Notes: a model not told the origin generated them from the sequence alone. DNA of 64,000 nucleotides from Turritopsis dohrnii (GCA_027922465.2 BQMF02000010.1:1860001-1924000); one strand, 5' to 3'; positions 1 through 12,459 are shown, counted from the first letter of the stretch. Made by a program: numbers and translations.

Positions 1-101
1 TATTTGGAGTTCTTCTTTATCACAAGATTAACTTTTTCTCAGTTACTTCTACTTGCAGCTATTGTCATATCGCTTGATTGAAGAAAAAAATGAGTTCGTT
101 T

Positions 102-395
102 TTACAAAGCGACATTTCTTTCCTTTAGCCAAATGTCAACCTCGAACCCAGGGTTTCTTGCCTTTTCGGTGCAAGAAACCCTGGGTTCGAGGTTGGCCAA
201 ATGTCCAATCATGACATTGTTCTGTGTGACTGCAAGCATCCATATGTTAAAGCGTATCAATATCCCTGCTGCAACAACGTATTTGTCAAATTCATTTTCT
301 GGTTTTACTCGACTCTTTAGAACTTCTCCAATTTTTGGCTGCCATATTTCCATATAAGCATGGTAACCTATACGAAGACATTATGTATTTCTTGA
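102..395 (-). pseudogene. HIRAN-like domain ORF, interrupted by a MITE
   Basis: On the minus strand, residues around GYHAYMEIWQPKIGEVL, then N-x2-D-K-Y-x-V-A and NNVMIGHLA, follow the HIRAN pattern seen in many cnidarian and other invertebrate ORFs (GYH-Y, W-P-x-x-GE-L, N-x2-D-x-A-V, hGHhP). HIRAN domains bind DNA ends in HLTF/Rad5-type proteins; stand-alone copies are common near transposons and their role is unknown. After GHLA the frame runs into a 59-bp palindromic MITE (137-195) that replaces the expected GH-P-x-S continuation with unrelated residues, so the ORF is broken. A second open stretch further upstream on the same strand (about 375-440) may be part of the same coding sequence but ends in a stop. 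Family assignment is by pattern; confidence is moderate. Confidence 0.5.
137..195. mobile_element. 59-bp fold-back MITE with 9-bp target duplication
   Basis: Perfect 25-bp inverted arms (137-161 and 171-195; outer end CAACCTCGAACCCAGGG) surround a 9-nt loop. The 9 bp GCCAAATGT occurs directly before (128-136) and after (196-204) the element, which is a target-site duplication of the size typical of Mutator-like transposons. Related ends occur at 13752-13852 and 56070-56115. Confidence 0.85.
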
Positions 396-504
396 GTAAA
401 TCAGTAGCTCTTCTTCTATCCCAAAATCTATGGCTTCTTGTTTGCTGTCAAAGGTGCAAGAAAGATGTAAGAAATTCTATCTGAATTCTTATTTTTCCCA
501 ATTA

Positions 505-560
505 TCCGATAATTCGAACATTCGCTAATTCGAACAAATTTTTTGGTCCCTTGGGTGTTC
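505..560. repeat. ATTCGAAC-type transposon terminal sequence
   Basis: ATTCGAAC recurs (GATAATTCGAAC, then GCTAATTCGAAC) and is followed by a GGTCCCTTGGG segment and a further TTCGAA. This resembles ends of pogo/Tigger-like elements. The opposite end is not found, so borders are approximate. It lies next to the HIRAN ORF. Confidence 0.35.
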
Positions 561-660
561 GAAATAACGGTAGTAACGGTAGTATTTACTAACTGTTTTT
601 TAATAGATGCTTCATAAATTTTATTATATATTTCCCCATAGGGCGAAATATATGTTAAAA

Positions 661-1796
661 CCGGCATTTTCCTTCTCCTCCTCCTCCTTCTTCTCCTTCT
701 CCGTTCACTTTTATAGCCGCAGTTCGGTATTGAATTTTCGCCTAGCCGCCAAAGTAGATAAGAATAGAGGCTAGTCTACAGTCAAGTAGTACGCCATGTT
801 TTTTCAGTCAGATGGGCTGTAGAAGATTTTTGATTTTTCCACTAGCTTTTAAAATGATTCAAGAAAATTCAAAGTTAAATGATGGAAGTAAATCGTTTTA
901 GTTCAGTATGTCTTAAAAGGTTTTTTTAAAAACTTTTGAAGAAACGTGTAGAAAACAGAAAAGTATTGTTTTGTTTTTGTTGATGACAAAAATGCTATGT
1001 ATGATGATGGATTGGTAATTAAATGCTTGGAACATTAAAGCTGCGATTTCAGTGCAAAGGCGAAAATTCATTATCAATACAGGCTGGAGATTTATTTTTA
1101 TTTTACGTCCTGATATAATATGAACTGAAAGCACATCAGCTATAAAAGGAAACCTTTTTTATGTGGAGAACAACCAGTTCAACCCAGTACATTACAAAAC
1201 CAGCAAGTAAAAATGTGATGTCGTATATGCAATAAGAAAAGAAAAAACCAACTACGTATAATAACAGACAAGATTGAGACACAGATATCTGCTCGAAAAA
1301 TGTGCTTCCCTGCTGGATATTAAATCTGACAACAGAAACATAATTTACTATGGATTAATTCCATGATCACCTATACTGTTTTGATACTATGGTATTTTAG
1401 GAAAAATTGATATACTGTCAATTTTCACACAAACAACAAACGTATATAAATCAAAGCTCAATCCATATACGTCCATGCTCAATCCAACAAACAATCTGTA
1501 TATAAATTAAATCAAGCCAGAACAAAAAACGTTTACTTTCAGCTTTTTAGTGAATTGGTTATGGATGTGTAGTCTATTTTCACTACCAAAATCTGTTGTT
1601 TTTTTTTCATTTAGGATTTACAATGGTCATTTTTATCAAATATATAATAAATATATAAATACATTTATTTATATATTTATTCTGAACACTTGAATTTAAT
1701 TGTCACTTTAAGCCCATCTCTTTTTTGAAAATAACTCTTCTGTCCGAATTTGAAGTGCTAATTTGAAGTGCTTTTGATTGCTTTTTGATAGTTATT
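661..1796. other. No gene seen; pyrimidine-rich microsatellite at 670-703
   Basis: A CTC/CTT-rich simple repeat (670-703) is followed by about 1.1 kb of AT-rich sequence with only short ORFs and no recognisable coding or repeat structure. Confidence 0.6.
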
Positions 1797-1845
1797 GGAT
1801 TTCTGCGAAAGCAAGAAATACATTAAAACCGGCTCTGAGTTTTTT

Positions 1846-1990
1846 GTATTCCTGCGTAAGCAAGGAATACTTTGAAACCGTTCGTGTTTTTTGTATTCCT
1901 GCGTAAGCAAGGAATACTTTGAAACCGTTCGTGTTTTTTTGTTTTTGTATTCCTGCGTAAGCAAGGAATACTTTGAAACCGTTCGTGTTT
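1846..1990 (+). repeat. Three stacked H1 5' heads (about 47-54 bp each)
   Basis: GTATTCCTGCGTAAGCAAGG begins at 1846, 1893 and 1947, each followed by ACTTTGAAACCGTTCGTG and a T-tract. Each head is an imperfect hairpin. GTATTCCTGCG is the inverse of CGCAGGAATAC near the H1 3' end. Open reading frames across this stretch are repeat artefacts. Confidence 0.85.
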
Positions 1991-2011
1991 TTTTTGTTTT
2001 TTTTTTTTTTT

Positions 2012-3333
2012 CACTGTCCAAACCTAGACCAATTTTTGTCGATGGGAAATAGCCACTCAAATCATTAATGTTCCCAACTTACATTCTTTTTATGATTTAA
2101 CAGTCTAAACTCACACTATATTCATTGTATACAAGTACTTTGCTTGAAAAGACTCTAAAAGTGTAAAATATAAGCTCTAGTGAAAGGAATAATTAACATA
2201 TGGCTAAATCGCAGATGCCAAGGTAGGAAATGTTGTTTCACTGTGAGTCTTATGCAACGTTCTTACGTTTTCCGTAGTTGTTTTAAAAATGGAAGCGAAG
2301 AAAGCACGCGTAGATCTGAGAAAATTTCTTGGTTGAATATATGGATATAGAAGAGGTTATACGGCTGTCAAACTTAAAAGAATCAAGAACATTTATGATC
2401 CAAACTGATAATCTACGTGAAACTAATACTCTTAGTAGTTATTCGTGATAAATAAGCAGATTTTTGATGCTTCAAATCAGATATGAACGACTACAAAAAC
2501 GGTATGCTTACATCGATTTAAAAAAATGCGTAAGGTTTCTATTAGTCTTTTTCTAAATATAATACAACTTTCTATTTCATGTTCCTAGGTAAGCTATCCT
2601 GTTTTTATAAAGCTCTGGAATCTTGAAGCACAGCTCATCTTCCTCATCAGCTTATACCCATTTTATTAATCAATGGATGACCACTTTTTTATTGACTAGT
2701 CGAATTTAAAATATTGTATGATTCTAAAATTTGTATACTATCAAGCTGACGATAAAAAGGAAACACAGATATTTTTATTATTTCGTAAGACCAAGTAAAA
2801 GTTTTTATTATGAAGTTCAGGTACAAACAACATAAAGATTTTCATACTGTATAGTTTTAAAAGGAGTATTTTGAAACGTCCACGGAAGAGTGTTCTCTAA
2901 TGGATTTTTAAACTGACGGTGTTCCTTTTAAGCTTGATCTCCGGCAAAATTTTTCAAAGTCTCTTAACTTTTATGATGCTCTCGGGAATGTAATTAAATG
3001 AATTCGAAATTATAACTTCTTAAGCACAGACTTTTCTTGACGCGACAAACTTTTTATTACTTAATTACTTCTTGAAGATTCTTTAGGGAATACAACTTTG
3101 AACTAAAATCTTTTTTAAAAAATCTCTAAATTGAAGCAAGACTGAACTTTTATATGAGACAACAAAGTTTAATTGTTATCGTTGTTAAAAGGTAAAATGT
3201 AAAATACTGCAAACATCATTCTGCATTATGCATATCGTTTTAAAGCGTGAACTAACATTCATTTCTTTCTGAAAAGCCTCCAGAAAGTCTTCCAGTCATC
3301 TGCAGGAATACTTCTGCCCGGTAGGGCATCTTG
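2012..3333 (+). mobile_element. H1 body, array 1 unit 1 (short type)
   Basis: Starts CACTGTCCAAACCTAGACC right after a T-tract and ends with GCAGGAATAC, stem-loop TGCCC-GGTA-GGGCA and TCTTG. Non-coding, about 1.32 kb. The following T-tract leads directly into the next body with no head between. Confidence 0.85.
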
Positions 3334-3349
3334 TTTTTTTTTTTTTTTT

Positions 3350-4622
3350 CACTGTCCAAACCTAGACCAATTTTTGTCGATGGGAAATAGCCACTCAAAT
3401 CATTAATGTTCCCAACTTACATTCTTTTTATGATTTAACAGTCTAAACTCACACTATATTCATTGTATACAAGTACTTTGCTTGAAAAGACCCTAAAAGT
3501 GTAAAATATAAGCTCTACTGAAAGGAATAATTAACATATGGCTAAATCGCAGATGCCAGGTAGAAATGTTGTTTCATGTGAGTCTTATGCAACGTCTTAA
3601 GTTTTCCGTAGTTGTTTTAAAAATGGAAGCGAAGAAGCATGCGTAGATCTGTGAAAGTTTCTTTGTTGAATATATGGATATAGAAGAGGTTGTAGTACGG
3701 CTGTAAAACTTAAAAGAATCAAGAACATTTATGATCCAAGCTGATAATCTACGTGAAACTAATACTTCTTAGTAGTCATTCTTGATAAATAAGCAGTTCT
3801 TGATGCTTCAAAATCAGATATGAACGACTACCATAACGGTATGTTTATATTGTTTTAAAAAATGCGTAAGCCTTCTATTAGTCTTTTCTAAATATAATAC
3901 AATTTTCTATTTCATGTTCCTAGGTAAGCTATCCTGTTTTTATAAAGCTCTGGAATCTTGAAGCACAGCTCATCTTCCTCGTCAGCTTATACCCATTTTA
4001 TTAATCAATAGATGACCACTTTTTTACATGACTAGTCGAATTTAAAATATTGTATGATTCTAAAATTTGTATACTATCAAGTTGACGATAAAAAGGAAAC
4101 ACAGGTATTTTTATTATTTCGCAAGGCCAAGTAAAAGTTTTTATTATGAAGTTCAGGTACAAACAACATAAAGATTTTCATACTGCACAGTTTTAAAAGG
4201 AGTATTTTGAAACGTCCACGGAAGAGTGTCCTCTAATGGATTTTTAAACTGACGGTGTTCCTTTTTAAGCTTGATCTCCGGCAAAATTTTTCAAAGTCTC
4301 TGAACTTTTATGATGCTCTCGGGAATGTAATTAGATGAATTCGAAGTTATTACTTCTTAAGCACGGACTTTTCTTGACGCGACAAACTTTTTATTACTTA
4401 ATTACTTCTTGAAGATTCTTTAGGGAATATAACTTTGATTTAAATTCTTTTTTAAAAAATCTCTAAATTGCGCAAGACTGAAGTTTAATATGAGACAACA
4501 AAGTTTAATTGTTATCGTTGTTATCGTTTTAAAGCGTGAACTAACATTCATTTCTTTCTGAAAAGCCTCCAGAAAGTCTTACAGCCATCAGCAGGAATAC
4601 TTCTGCCCGGTAGGGCATCTTG
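3350..4622 (+). mobile_element. H1 body, array 1 unit 2 (short type)
   Basis: Head-to-tail copy of unit 1 with small differences and a short deletion near the 3' end (the AAAAGGTAAAATGTAAAATACTGC segment is missing). Same start and same stem-loop/TCTTG end. It preserves the uninterrupted ACTTAATTACTTC site that is filled in units 3 and 4. Confidence 0.85.
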
Positions 4623-4639
4623 TTTTGTTTTTTTTTTTT

Positions 4640-6702
4640 CACTGTCCAAACCTAGACCAATTTTTGTCGATGGGAAATAGCCACTCAAATCATTAATGTT
4701 CCCAACTTACATTCTTTTTATGATTTAACAGTCTAAACTCACACTATATTCATTGTATACAAGTACTTTGCTTGAAAAGACCCTAAAAGTGTAAAATATA
4801 AGCTCTACTGAAAGGAATAATTAACATATGGCTAAATCGCAGATGCCAGGTAGAAATGTTGTTTCATGTGAGTCTTATGCAACGTTCTTAAGTTTTCCGT
4901 AGTTGTTTTAAAAATGGAAGCGAAGAAGCATGCGTAGATCTGTGAAAGTTTCTTTGTTGAATATATGGATATAGAAGAGGTTGTAGTACGGCTGTAAAAC
5001 TTAAAAGAATCAAGAACATTTATGATCCAAGCTGATAATCTACGTGAAACTAATATTCTTAGTAGTCATTCTTGATAAATAAGCAGTTCTTGATGCTTCA
5101 AAACAGATATGAACGACTACCATAAGGGTATGTTTATATCGATTTAATGCGTAAGGTTTCTATTAGTCTTTCTAAATGTAATACAATTTTTTAATTCATG
5201 TTCCTAGATAAGCTACCCTGTTTTTATAAAGCTCTGGAATCTTGAAGCACAGCTTATCTTCCTCATCAGCTTATACCCATTTTATTAATCAATAGATGAC
5301 CACTTTTTTAATTGACTAGTCGAATTTAAAATATTGTATGATTCTAAAATTTGTATACTATCAAGCTGACGATAAAAAGGAAACACAGGTATTTTTATTA
5401 TTTCGCAAGGCCAAGTAAAAGTTTTTATTATGAAGTTCAGGTACAAACAACATAAAGATTTTCATACTGTATAGTTTTAAAAGGAGTATTTTGAAACGTC
5501 CACGGAAGAGTGTTCTCTAATGGATTTTTAAACTGACGGTGTTCCTTTTTAAGCTTGATCTCCGGCAAAATTTTTCAAAGTCTCTTAACTTTTATGATGC
5601 TCTCGGGAATGTAATTAAATGAATTCGAAGTTATTACTTCTTGAGCACAGACTTTTCTTTACGCGACAAACTTTTTATTACTTAACAAGAGCCAGATGGC
5701 GAAAAACGGTAGCAGCAATTTTACTTAAAGTTATGAAAAGTTACCAGAAAGTTCTTTGAGGCTTGTGTTTTTTTATATTTCACTGGTGGAAAACAGGCAA
5801 AAACGATAAATTTGTTAAAATTATTAGTTAGTGTAAAAAGGGTCTAATCATAAACCAACAGAAATTAATTTATTAAAGACAAAAGAATTATACATGCGTG
5901 ATATGAGCTGTATATGATTTTTTTATAAGAAAATTTTTGTAAGACTATGTGTAGAAAAAAAACACGCGTTTCGAAAAAAAAAATATGTTTTTAATTATAA
6001 TTTCATGAAACCAAAAATGAATTCAAACAAATAACTGCCTTTTCGAACTAGATCTTTGAAAGCCCTAATACAGAAACATATAGTGTATAGTTAGCTAACA
6101 ACTGAGGTAATATGAAATTTTGAACTGATAAGCTTTACCGTCAAGAAAAGCAACATATCAAGTATTTTCAGTTAGCGTAATGAACTAAAAGTCCCATTTT
6201 TATGTAGGGCTATTTGATAAGAATTCATTCTTTCATGGATTAAGCTACAAAATATCAGATTATGTACTTTTGAAACAAAACGCAATCTACTTTTAAATGT
6301 TTGTTACAGAAAAGCTTCCAAAATTCGAAGGCTGCGTTCCTTCATTAAAACTTACATTGCGTTATTAGTAGAGTCTGGAGGAGTAGGAGTCCGCGGGTGT
6401 TTTAATACGGCATTTGCTATCGCTGCTACCGTAATAACTTCTTGAAAATTCTTTAGGGAATACAACTCTGAATTAAAATCTTTTTTAAAAAATCTCTAAA
6501 TTGAAGCAAGACTGAAGTTTTATATGAGACAACAAAGTTTAATTGTTATCGTTGTTAAAAGGTAAAATGTAAAATACCGCAACATCATTCTGCATTATGC
6601 ATATCTTTTTAAAGCGTGAACTAACATTCATTTCTTTCTGAAAAAGCTCCAGAAAGTCTTCCAGTCATCTGCAGGAATACTTCTGCCCGGTAGGGCATCT
6701 TG
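4640..6702 (+). mobile_element. H1 body, array 1 unit 3, carrying an H2 insertion
   Basis: Same termini as units 1 and 2. Its extra length is explained by an H2 element at 5685-6433, inserted in ACTTA/ATTAC. Confidence 0.85.
5685..6433 (-). mobile_element. H2 Helentron/HINE-like element, copy 1
   Basis: Read on the minus strand it starts TACGGTAGCAGC, ends with the inverse GCTGCTACCGT, then a GCC-loop-GGC hairpin and CTCTTGT. Compared with the empty site in units 1 and 2, it lies between T and T with no target duplication, as described for Helentrons. 749 bp, no ORF. Confidence 0.75.
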
Positions 6703-6721
6703 TTTTTTTTTCTTTTTTTTT

Positions 6722-8785
6722 CACTGTCCAAACCTAGACCAATTTTTGTCGATGGGAAATAGCCACTCAAATAATTAATGTTCCCAACTTACATTCTATT
6801 TATGATTTAACAGTCTAAACTCACACTATATTCATTGTATACAAGTACTTTGCTTGAAAAGACTCTAAATGTGTAAAATATAAACTCTAGTGAAAGGAAT
6901 AATTAACATATCGCTAAATCGCAGATGTCAAGGTAGAAATGTTGTTTCATGTGAGTCTTATGCAACGTTCTTACGTTTTCCGTAGTTGTTTTAAAAATGG
7001 AAGCGAAGAAGCACGCGTAGATCTGAGAAAATTTCTTTGTTAGAATATATGGATATAGAAGAGGTTGTAGTACGGCTGTAAAACTTAAAAGAATCAAGAA
7101 CATTTATGATCCAAGCTGATAATATACGTGAAACTAATATTCTTAGTAGTCATTCTTGATAAATAAGCAGTTCTTGATGCTTCAAAACAGATATGAACGA
7201 CTACCAATAGGGTATGTTTATATCGATTTAATGCGTAAGGTTTCTATTAGTTTTTCTAAATGTAATACAATTTTTTAATTCATGTTCCTAGATAAGCTAC
7301 CCTGTTTTTATAAGGCTCTGGAATCTTGAAGCACAGCTTATCTTCCTCATCAGCTTATACCCATTTTATTAATCAATAGATGACCACTTTTTTAATTGAC
7401 TAGTCGAATTTAAAATATTGTATGATTCTAAAATTTGTATACTATCAAGCTGACGATAAAAAGGAAACACAGGTATTTTTATTATTTCGCAAGGCCAAGT
7501 AAAAGTTTTTATTATGAAGTTCAGGTACAAACAACATAAAGATTTTCATACTGTATAGTTTTAAAAGGAGTATTTTGAAACGTCCACGGAAGAGTGTTCT
7601 CTAATGGATTTTTAAACTGACGGTGTTCCTTTTTAAGCTTGATCTCCGGCAAAATTTTTCAAAGTCTCTTAACTTTTATGATGCTCTCGGGAATGTAATT
7701 AAATGAATTCGAAGTCATTACTTCTTGAGCACAGACTTTTCTTTACGCGACAAACTTTTTATTACTTAACAAGAGCCAGATGGCGAAAAACGGTAGCAGC
7801 AATTTTACTTAAAGTTATGAAAAGTTACTACAAAGTTCTTTGAGGCTTGTGTTTTTTTATATTTCACTGGTGGAAAACAGGCATATACGATAAATTTGTT
7901 AAAATTATTAGTTAGTGTAAAAAGGGTCTAATCATAAACCACCAGAAATTAATTTATTAAAGACAAAAGGATTATACATGCGTGATATGAGCTGTATATG
8001 ATTTTTTTATAAGAAAATTTTTGTAAGACTATGTGTAGAAAAAAAACACGCGTTTCGAAAAAAAAAATATGTTTTTAATTATAATTTCATGAAACCAAAA
8101 ATGAATTCAAACAAATAACTGCCTTTTCGAACTAGATCTTTGAAAGCCCTAATACAGAAACATATAGTGTATAGTTAGCTAACAACTGAGGTAATATGAA
8201 ATTTTGAACTGATAAGCTTTACCGTCAAGAAAAGCAACATATCAAGTATTTTCAGTTAGCGTAATGAACTGAAAGTCCCATTTTTGTGTAGGGCTATTTG
8301 ATAAGAATTCATTCTTTCATGGATTAAGCTACAAAATATCAGATTATGTACTTTTGAAACAAAACGCAATCTACTTTTAAATGTTTGTTACAGAAAAGCT
8401 TCCAAAATTCGAAGGCTGCGTTCCTTCATTAAAACTTACATTGCGTTATTAGTAGAGTCTGGAGGAGTAGGAGTCCGCGGGTGTTTTAATACGGTATTCG
8501 CTATCGCTGCTACCGTAATAACTTCTTGAAAATTCTTTAGGGAATACAACTTTGAATTAAAATCTTTTTTAAAAAATCTCTAAATTGAAGCAAGATTGAA
8601 GTTTTATATGAGACAACAAAGTTTAATTGTTATCGTTGTTAAAAGGTAAAATGTAAGATACCGCAACATCATTCTGCATTATGCATATCTTTTTAAAGCG
8701 TGAACTAACATTCATTTCTTTCTGAAAAGGCTCCAGAAAGTCTTCCAGTCATCTGCAGGAATACTTCTGCCCGGTAGGGCATCTT
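6722..8785 (+). mobile_element. H1 body, array 1 unit 4, carrying an H2 insertion
   Basis: Near-copy of unit 3, with the H2 element at the identical internal position (7769-8517). The shared insertion shows that units 3 and 4 descend from one unit duplicated after the insertion. Confidence 0.85.
7769..8517 (-). mobile_element. H2 Helentron/HINE-like element, copy 2
   Basis: Same 749-bp length, termini and insertion point as copy 1, differing by scattered substitutions. No ORF. Confidence 0.75.
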
Positions 8786-8814
8786 GTTTTGTTTTGTTTT
8801 TTTTCTTTTTTTTT

Positions 8815-10385
8815 CACTGTCCAAACCTAGACCAATTTTTGTCGATGGGAAATAGCCACTCAAATAATTAATGTTCCCAACTTACATTCTTTTTATGATT
8901 TAACAGTCTAAACTCACACTATATTCATTGCATACAAGTACTTTGCTTGAAAAGACTCTAAAAGTGTAAAATATAAGCTCTAGTGAAAGGAATAATTAAC
9001 ATATGGCTAAATCGCAGATGCCAAAGTAGAAATGTTGTTTCATGTGAGTCTTATGCAACGTTCTTACGTTTTCCGTAGTTGTTTTAAAAATGGAAGCGAA
9101 GAAGCATGCGTAGATCTGTGAAAATTTCTTTGTTGAATATATGGATATAGAAGAGGTTGCAGTACGGCTGTAAAACTTAAAAGAATCAAGAACATTTATG
9201 ATCCAAACTGATAATCTACGTGAAACTAATATTTTCAGTAGTCATTCTTGATAAATAAGCAGTTCTTGATGCTTCAAAACAGATATGAACGACTGCAAAT
9301 AGGGTATGTTTATATCGATTTAATGCGTAAGGTTTCTATTATTCTTTCTAAATATGATACAATTTTTTAATTCATGTTCCTAGATAAGCTACCCTGTTTT
9401 TATAAAGCTCTGGAATCATGAAGCACAGCTCATTTTCCTTATCACCTTCTACCTATTTTATTTATCATTTGATGAACAATTTCTTAATTGACTAATCGAA
9501 TTTAGAATGTTCTACGACTTTAAAATGTGTATACCATCAAGGTGACAATATAAAGTAAACACAGAATTTTTATAATTTTGCAAAGGCCAAGTAAAGGTTA
9601 TTATTATGAAGTTCAGGTACAAACAACATAAAGGTTTTCATACTGTATAGTTTTAAAAGGAGTATTTTGAAACGTCCACGGAAGAGTGTTCTCTAATGGA
9701 TTTTTAAACTGACGGTGTTCCTTTTTAAGCTTGATCTCCGGCAAAATTTTTCAAAGTCTCTTAACTTTTATGATGCTCTCGGGAATGTAATTAAATGAAT
9801 TAGAAGTTATTACTATTTACGCCACAGATTTTCCATTCAAAACTTAATGTGACAAAGTTTTCATTATATAATTACTTTTTGAAGATGCTTTAGGGAATAT
9901 AACTATGAATAAAAAACTTTTTGAAAAAATCTCTAAATGATGCAAAACAGTACAGTTTATATGAAATAACAAATATTACTTCTTTCACAGCTACAAGATA
10001 AACTGTAAAACACAAAGAACATCATACCACATTATGCATATTGTTTTAAACTGTGAACAAACATTCACCTTTTAAAGCACAGATTATTCCTAACGCGATA
10101 ATCTTTTAATTAGTTAATTGCTTCTTGAAGATGCTTTAGGGAGTGCAACTTCGAATGGAAATTTTTTTAAAAAAATCTCTAAATTGATGCAAGACTGAAG
10201 TTTTATATGAAACAACAAAGTTTAATAGTTATCGTAGCTAAAAGGTAAAATGTAAAATACTGCAAACATCATTCCGCATTATGCATATGGTTTTAAAGCG
10301 TAAACTAACACTCATTTCTTTCTGAAAAGGCTCCAGAAAGTCTTACAGTCGTCCGCAGGAATACTTCTGCCCGGTAGGGCATCTT
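8815..10385 (+). mobile_element. H1 body, array 1 unit 5 (long type)
   Basis: About 1.57 kb. Compared with the short type it has an extra ~300 bp (about 9820-10130) that repeats, in diverged form, the segment beginning near GACAAACTTTTTATTAC. Ends in the usual CGCAGGAATAC, stem-loop and TCTTG. The next sequence is the H1b body at 10396. Confidence 0.8.
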
Positions 10386-11463
10386 GTTTTTTTTTCTGCT
10401 GTCCAAACCTAGCGGTTTTTTGAAATTTCGTGCGTGCGCCTACATGGATTCATTACATCTATGCGTAAAGCCATTTTTTCGTAGCACGAAGTTTCTTCCA
10501 CGAGAAAGTTCTGGCGACTGGCTGTAATTGCAGTAATACAGAAATCGAAAACTTTCTTTTCTAACATCGGTATTTGAAACTTCTATCGTTTGGTAAGCTT
10601 TCTTCTTAGTGCTTTTTTATCTTCCCATTTGCTTAATTGTAGGCTTATATCTGGGTACATCGGAGTAAAAGTGAGGTCTGTGTGAGGTTTGTCAGCAAGC
10701 CTCTAGCTGATCCTAGCTGATCCTATCTTACCCTAGCTTCCTAGCCTATCCTAGCTTATCCTAGATAATCCTAGCTGACCAAGCAAAGCTTTGAGGCAAA
10801 CTTGAGAAATACAAAAATTCATCGAAGTGGCTCATAGTTAAACTTTTAAAAGGTAAAATTTTTAAATGCTTCGTAGCTAGCTTAGGTAGATACGTAGTTA
10901 CTTTAAAACATAGTATTTCCGATAAATTTTTTAATTTGTTTCTTATATTTTTTTCAAAAAAGTTTGTGTTTTTTTTCTTTCGTTCTTATACATAGATTCT
11001 TTTTTTAAAAAACTGTCATATAAATCGCGTATCCATGGTTACGATTCGCACCTTTCTTTTCTTTGTATGTAATAGCTTATGTTGTTTTTAGTTAAGCCCT
11101 ATTCACACTTTTTAAAAGTATTTTTGTCTTATCTATTTTTGATCTACAGCATATAATATGTTTGTTTTCAAGAAAAAACTACTTTCATTTTGATACTTAA
11201 AGTTTCATTCATTAAGCAATCGTCTCTCCACAACCATAAACGTAGTATAAAATCTTGTTAACGTTTGTGTGTAAAGTGTTCAAAATGCTCAACAGGAATA
11301 AGGAGCTTTAATATTTTTTGGATCTATAGTATGTATCATTGATGCTTTCATAGATTTCTAGGGTTTCATGCTTCAGCTGGTTTTGCAGAAATCCTTATGC
11401 CTGCAAGGGCATCTTGTTTGCTTATATATTGAAGATATTCTTCAGGGCGTAAAGCTTTAGTAA

Positions 11464-11600
11464 AAAGAGAGTAACGAGAAGTTTCATTTTGATTTATAAT
11501 TTTATTCAATATTTCGTCCTGCGTGACAATGTTCTGCGGATGTAGGACGAAATATTGAATTAAATTATAAATCAAAATGAAACTTCTTGTTATTCTCTTT
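11464..11600. repeat. 137-bp near-perfect hairpin
   Basis: Arms 11464-11520 and 11544-11600 (57 bp each) pair with about three mismatches around a 23-nt loop. Possible palindromic MITE or hairpin-RNA source. It lies between the tail of one H1b element and the head of the next. Confidence 0.75.
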
Positions 11601-11602
11601 TT

Positions 11603-12459
11603 GGATTTCTGGGGAAGCAAGAAATACATTAAATCCGGCTCTGGTTGTTTTTTGTTTTTTTTGCTGTCCAAACCTAGTGGTTTTTTGAAATTTCGTGCGT
11701 GCCTTTACATGAAAACTACCAAAACATTCTTTATATAAATATTTTAGTGCTTTGCCACTTTTCACGAAATAAGAGACATTACTCCCACTAAAAACACAAT
11801 GGAGAACTTCAGTTCCAACAAATTCGAAGCATCGCTTGTAATAAACTTAAGATTTTAAAAGTTCGTTGTTGATAACATTTTTGGTTCGAAGCTCTCTTGC
11901 AGTTAGGAAAATTTATCCAAGTCGTTCATAAACTTTTTAAAAGCTATATTTTTAAATGCTTAGTAGCTAGATTAGGTAGGTAGCTACGTAGTATGTCTGA
12001 TGAGTTTTTCGCCTTTGTTTCTTAATTTTTTTTTCGAAAAAGTTTTTTTTCTTTTCGCTCTTATACATCGTTTCTTGTTTTTTGAAAAAAACTGTCATAT
12101 AAAATGTGTATCCATGGTTACAATTCGCACCTTATGTGTATTTCTTTTCTTTGTTGTTTTTAGTTAAGTCCTATTTACACTTTTTAAAAGGTAATGTGCC
12201 ATCATCCCTGGAAATGAACAAAAGTTGACAAACTTTTTAGCGGGTTTAACTATTATAGTTTTATTTTTGTTTTATCTATTTTTGATCTATGGTATATAAC
12301 AGTTATGCTTTCATGGATTCCTAGGGAGTGTATGATCAAAAATGTGATGTTGTATTGTAGAAGCCGTTCAATCTTCAAATTTGAAGAATATCACTAGTCT
12401 TTCATTTTTCATGCTTCAGCTGGTTTCGCAGAAATCCTTATGCCTGTCAGGGCATCTTG
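11603..12459 (+). mobile_element. Complete H1b Helentron/HINE-like element
   Basis: Head GGATTTCTG (11603), CCGGCTCTGG segment, T-tract, body start GCTGTCCAAACCTAG (11663), then 3' inverted CGCAGAAATCC (12427-12437), stem-loop ATGCC...GGCAT and TCTTG at 12459. It serves as the uninterrupted reference for the split element at 1797-11415. No coding capacity. Confidence 0.75.

Larger units (their letters stand above)
1797..11415 (+). mobile_element. H1b Helentron/HINE-like element split by array 1
   Basis: The 5' head starts with GGATTTCTGCG (1797-1807) and a CCGGCTCTG segment (about 1830). Its body resumes at 10396 (CTGTCCAAACCTAGCGG) and ends with inverted subterminal GCAGAAATCC (11385-11394), a stem-loop and TCTTG at 11415. 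The intact relative at 11603-12459 has the same head joined to the same body by a T-tract. The 8.5 kb between head and body here is therefore an insertion of H1 elements into the T-tract. The body contains a small decamer minisatellite (about 10707-10780, unit near GATCCTAGCT). Confidence 0.65.

Noticed and set aside
1758..2060. 100-codon ORF with internal repeats (KKHERFQSIPCLRR type)
   Set aside because: It is the translation of the stacked H1 heads and T-tracts, not a gene.
5685..6433. PIF/Harbinger MITE with TAA target duplication
   Set aside because: TAA can be read as duplicated, but the outer ends are not inverted repeats. The inverted motif is subterminal on one side with a stem-loop outside it, so the T/T Helentron reading explains more.
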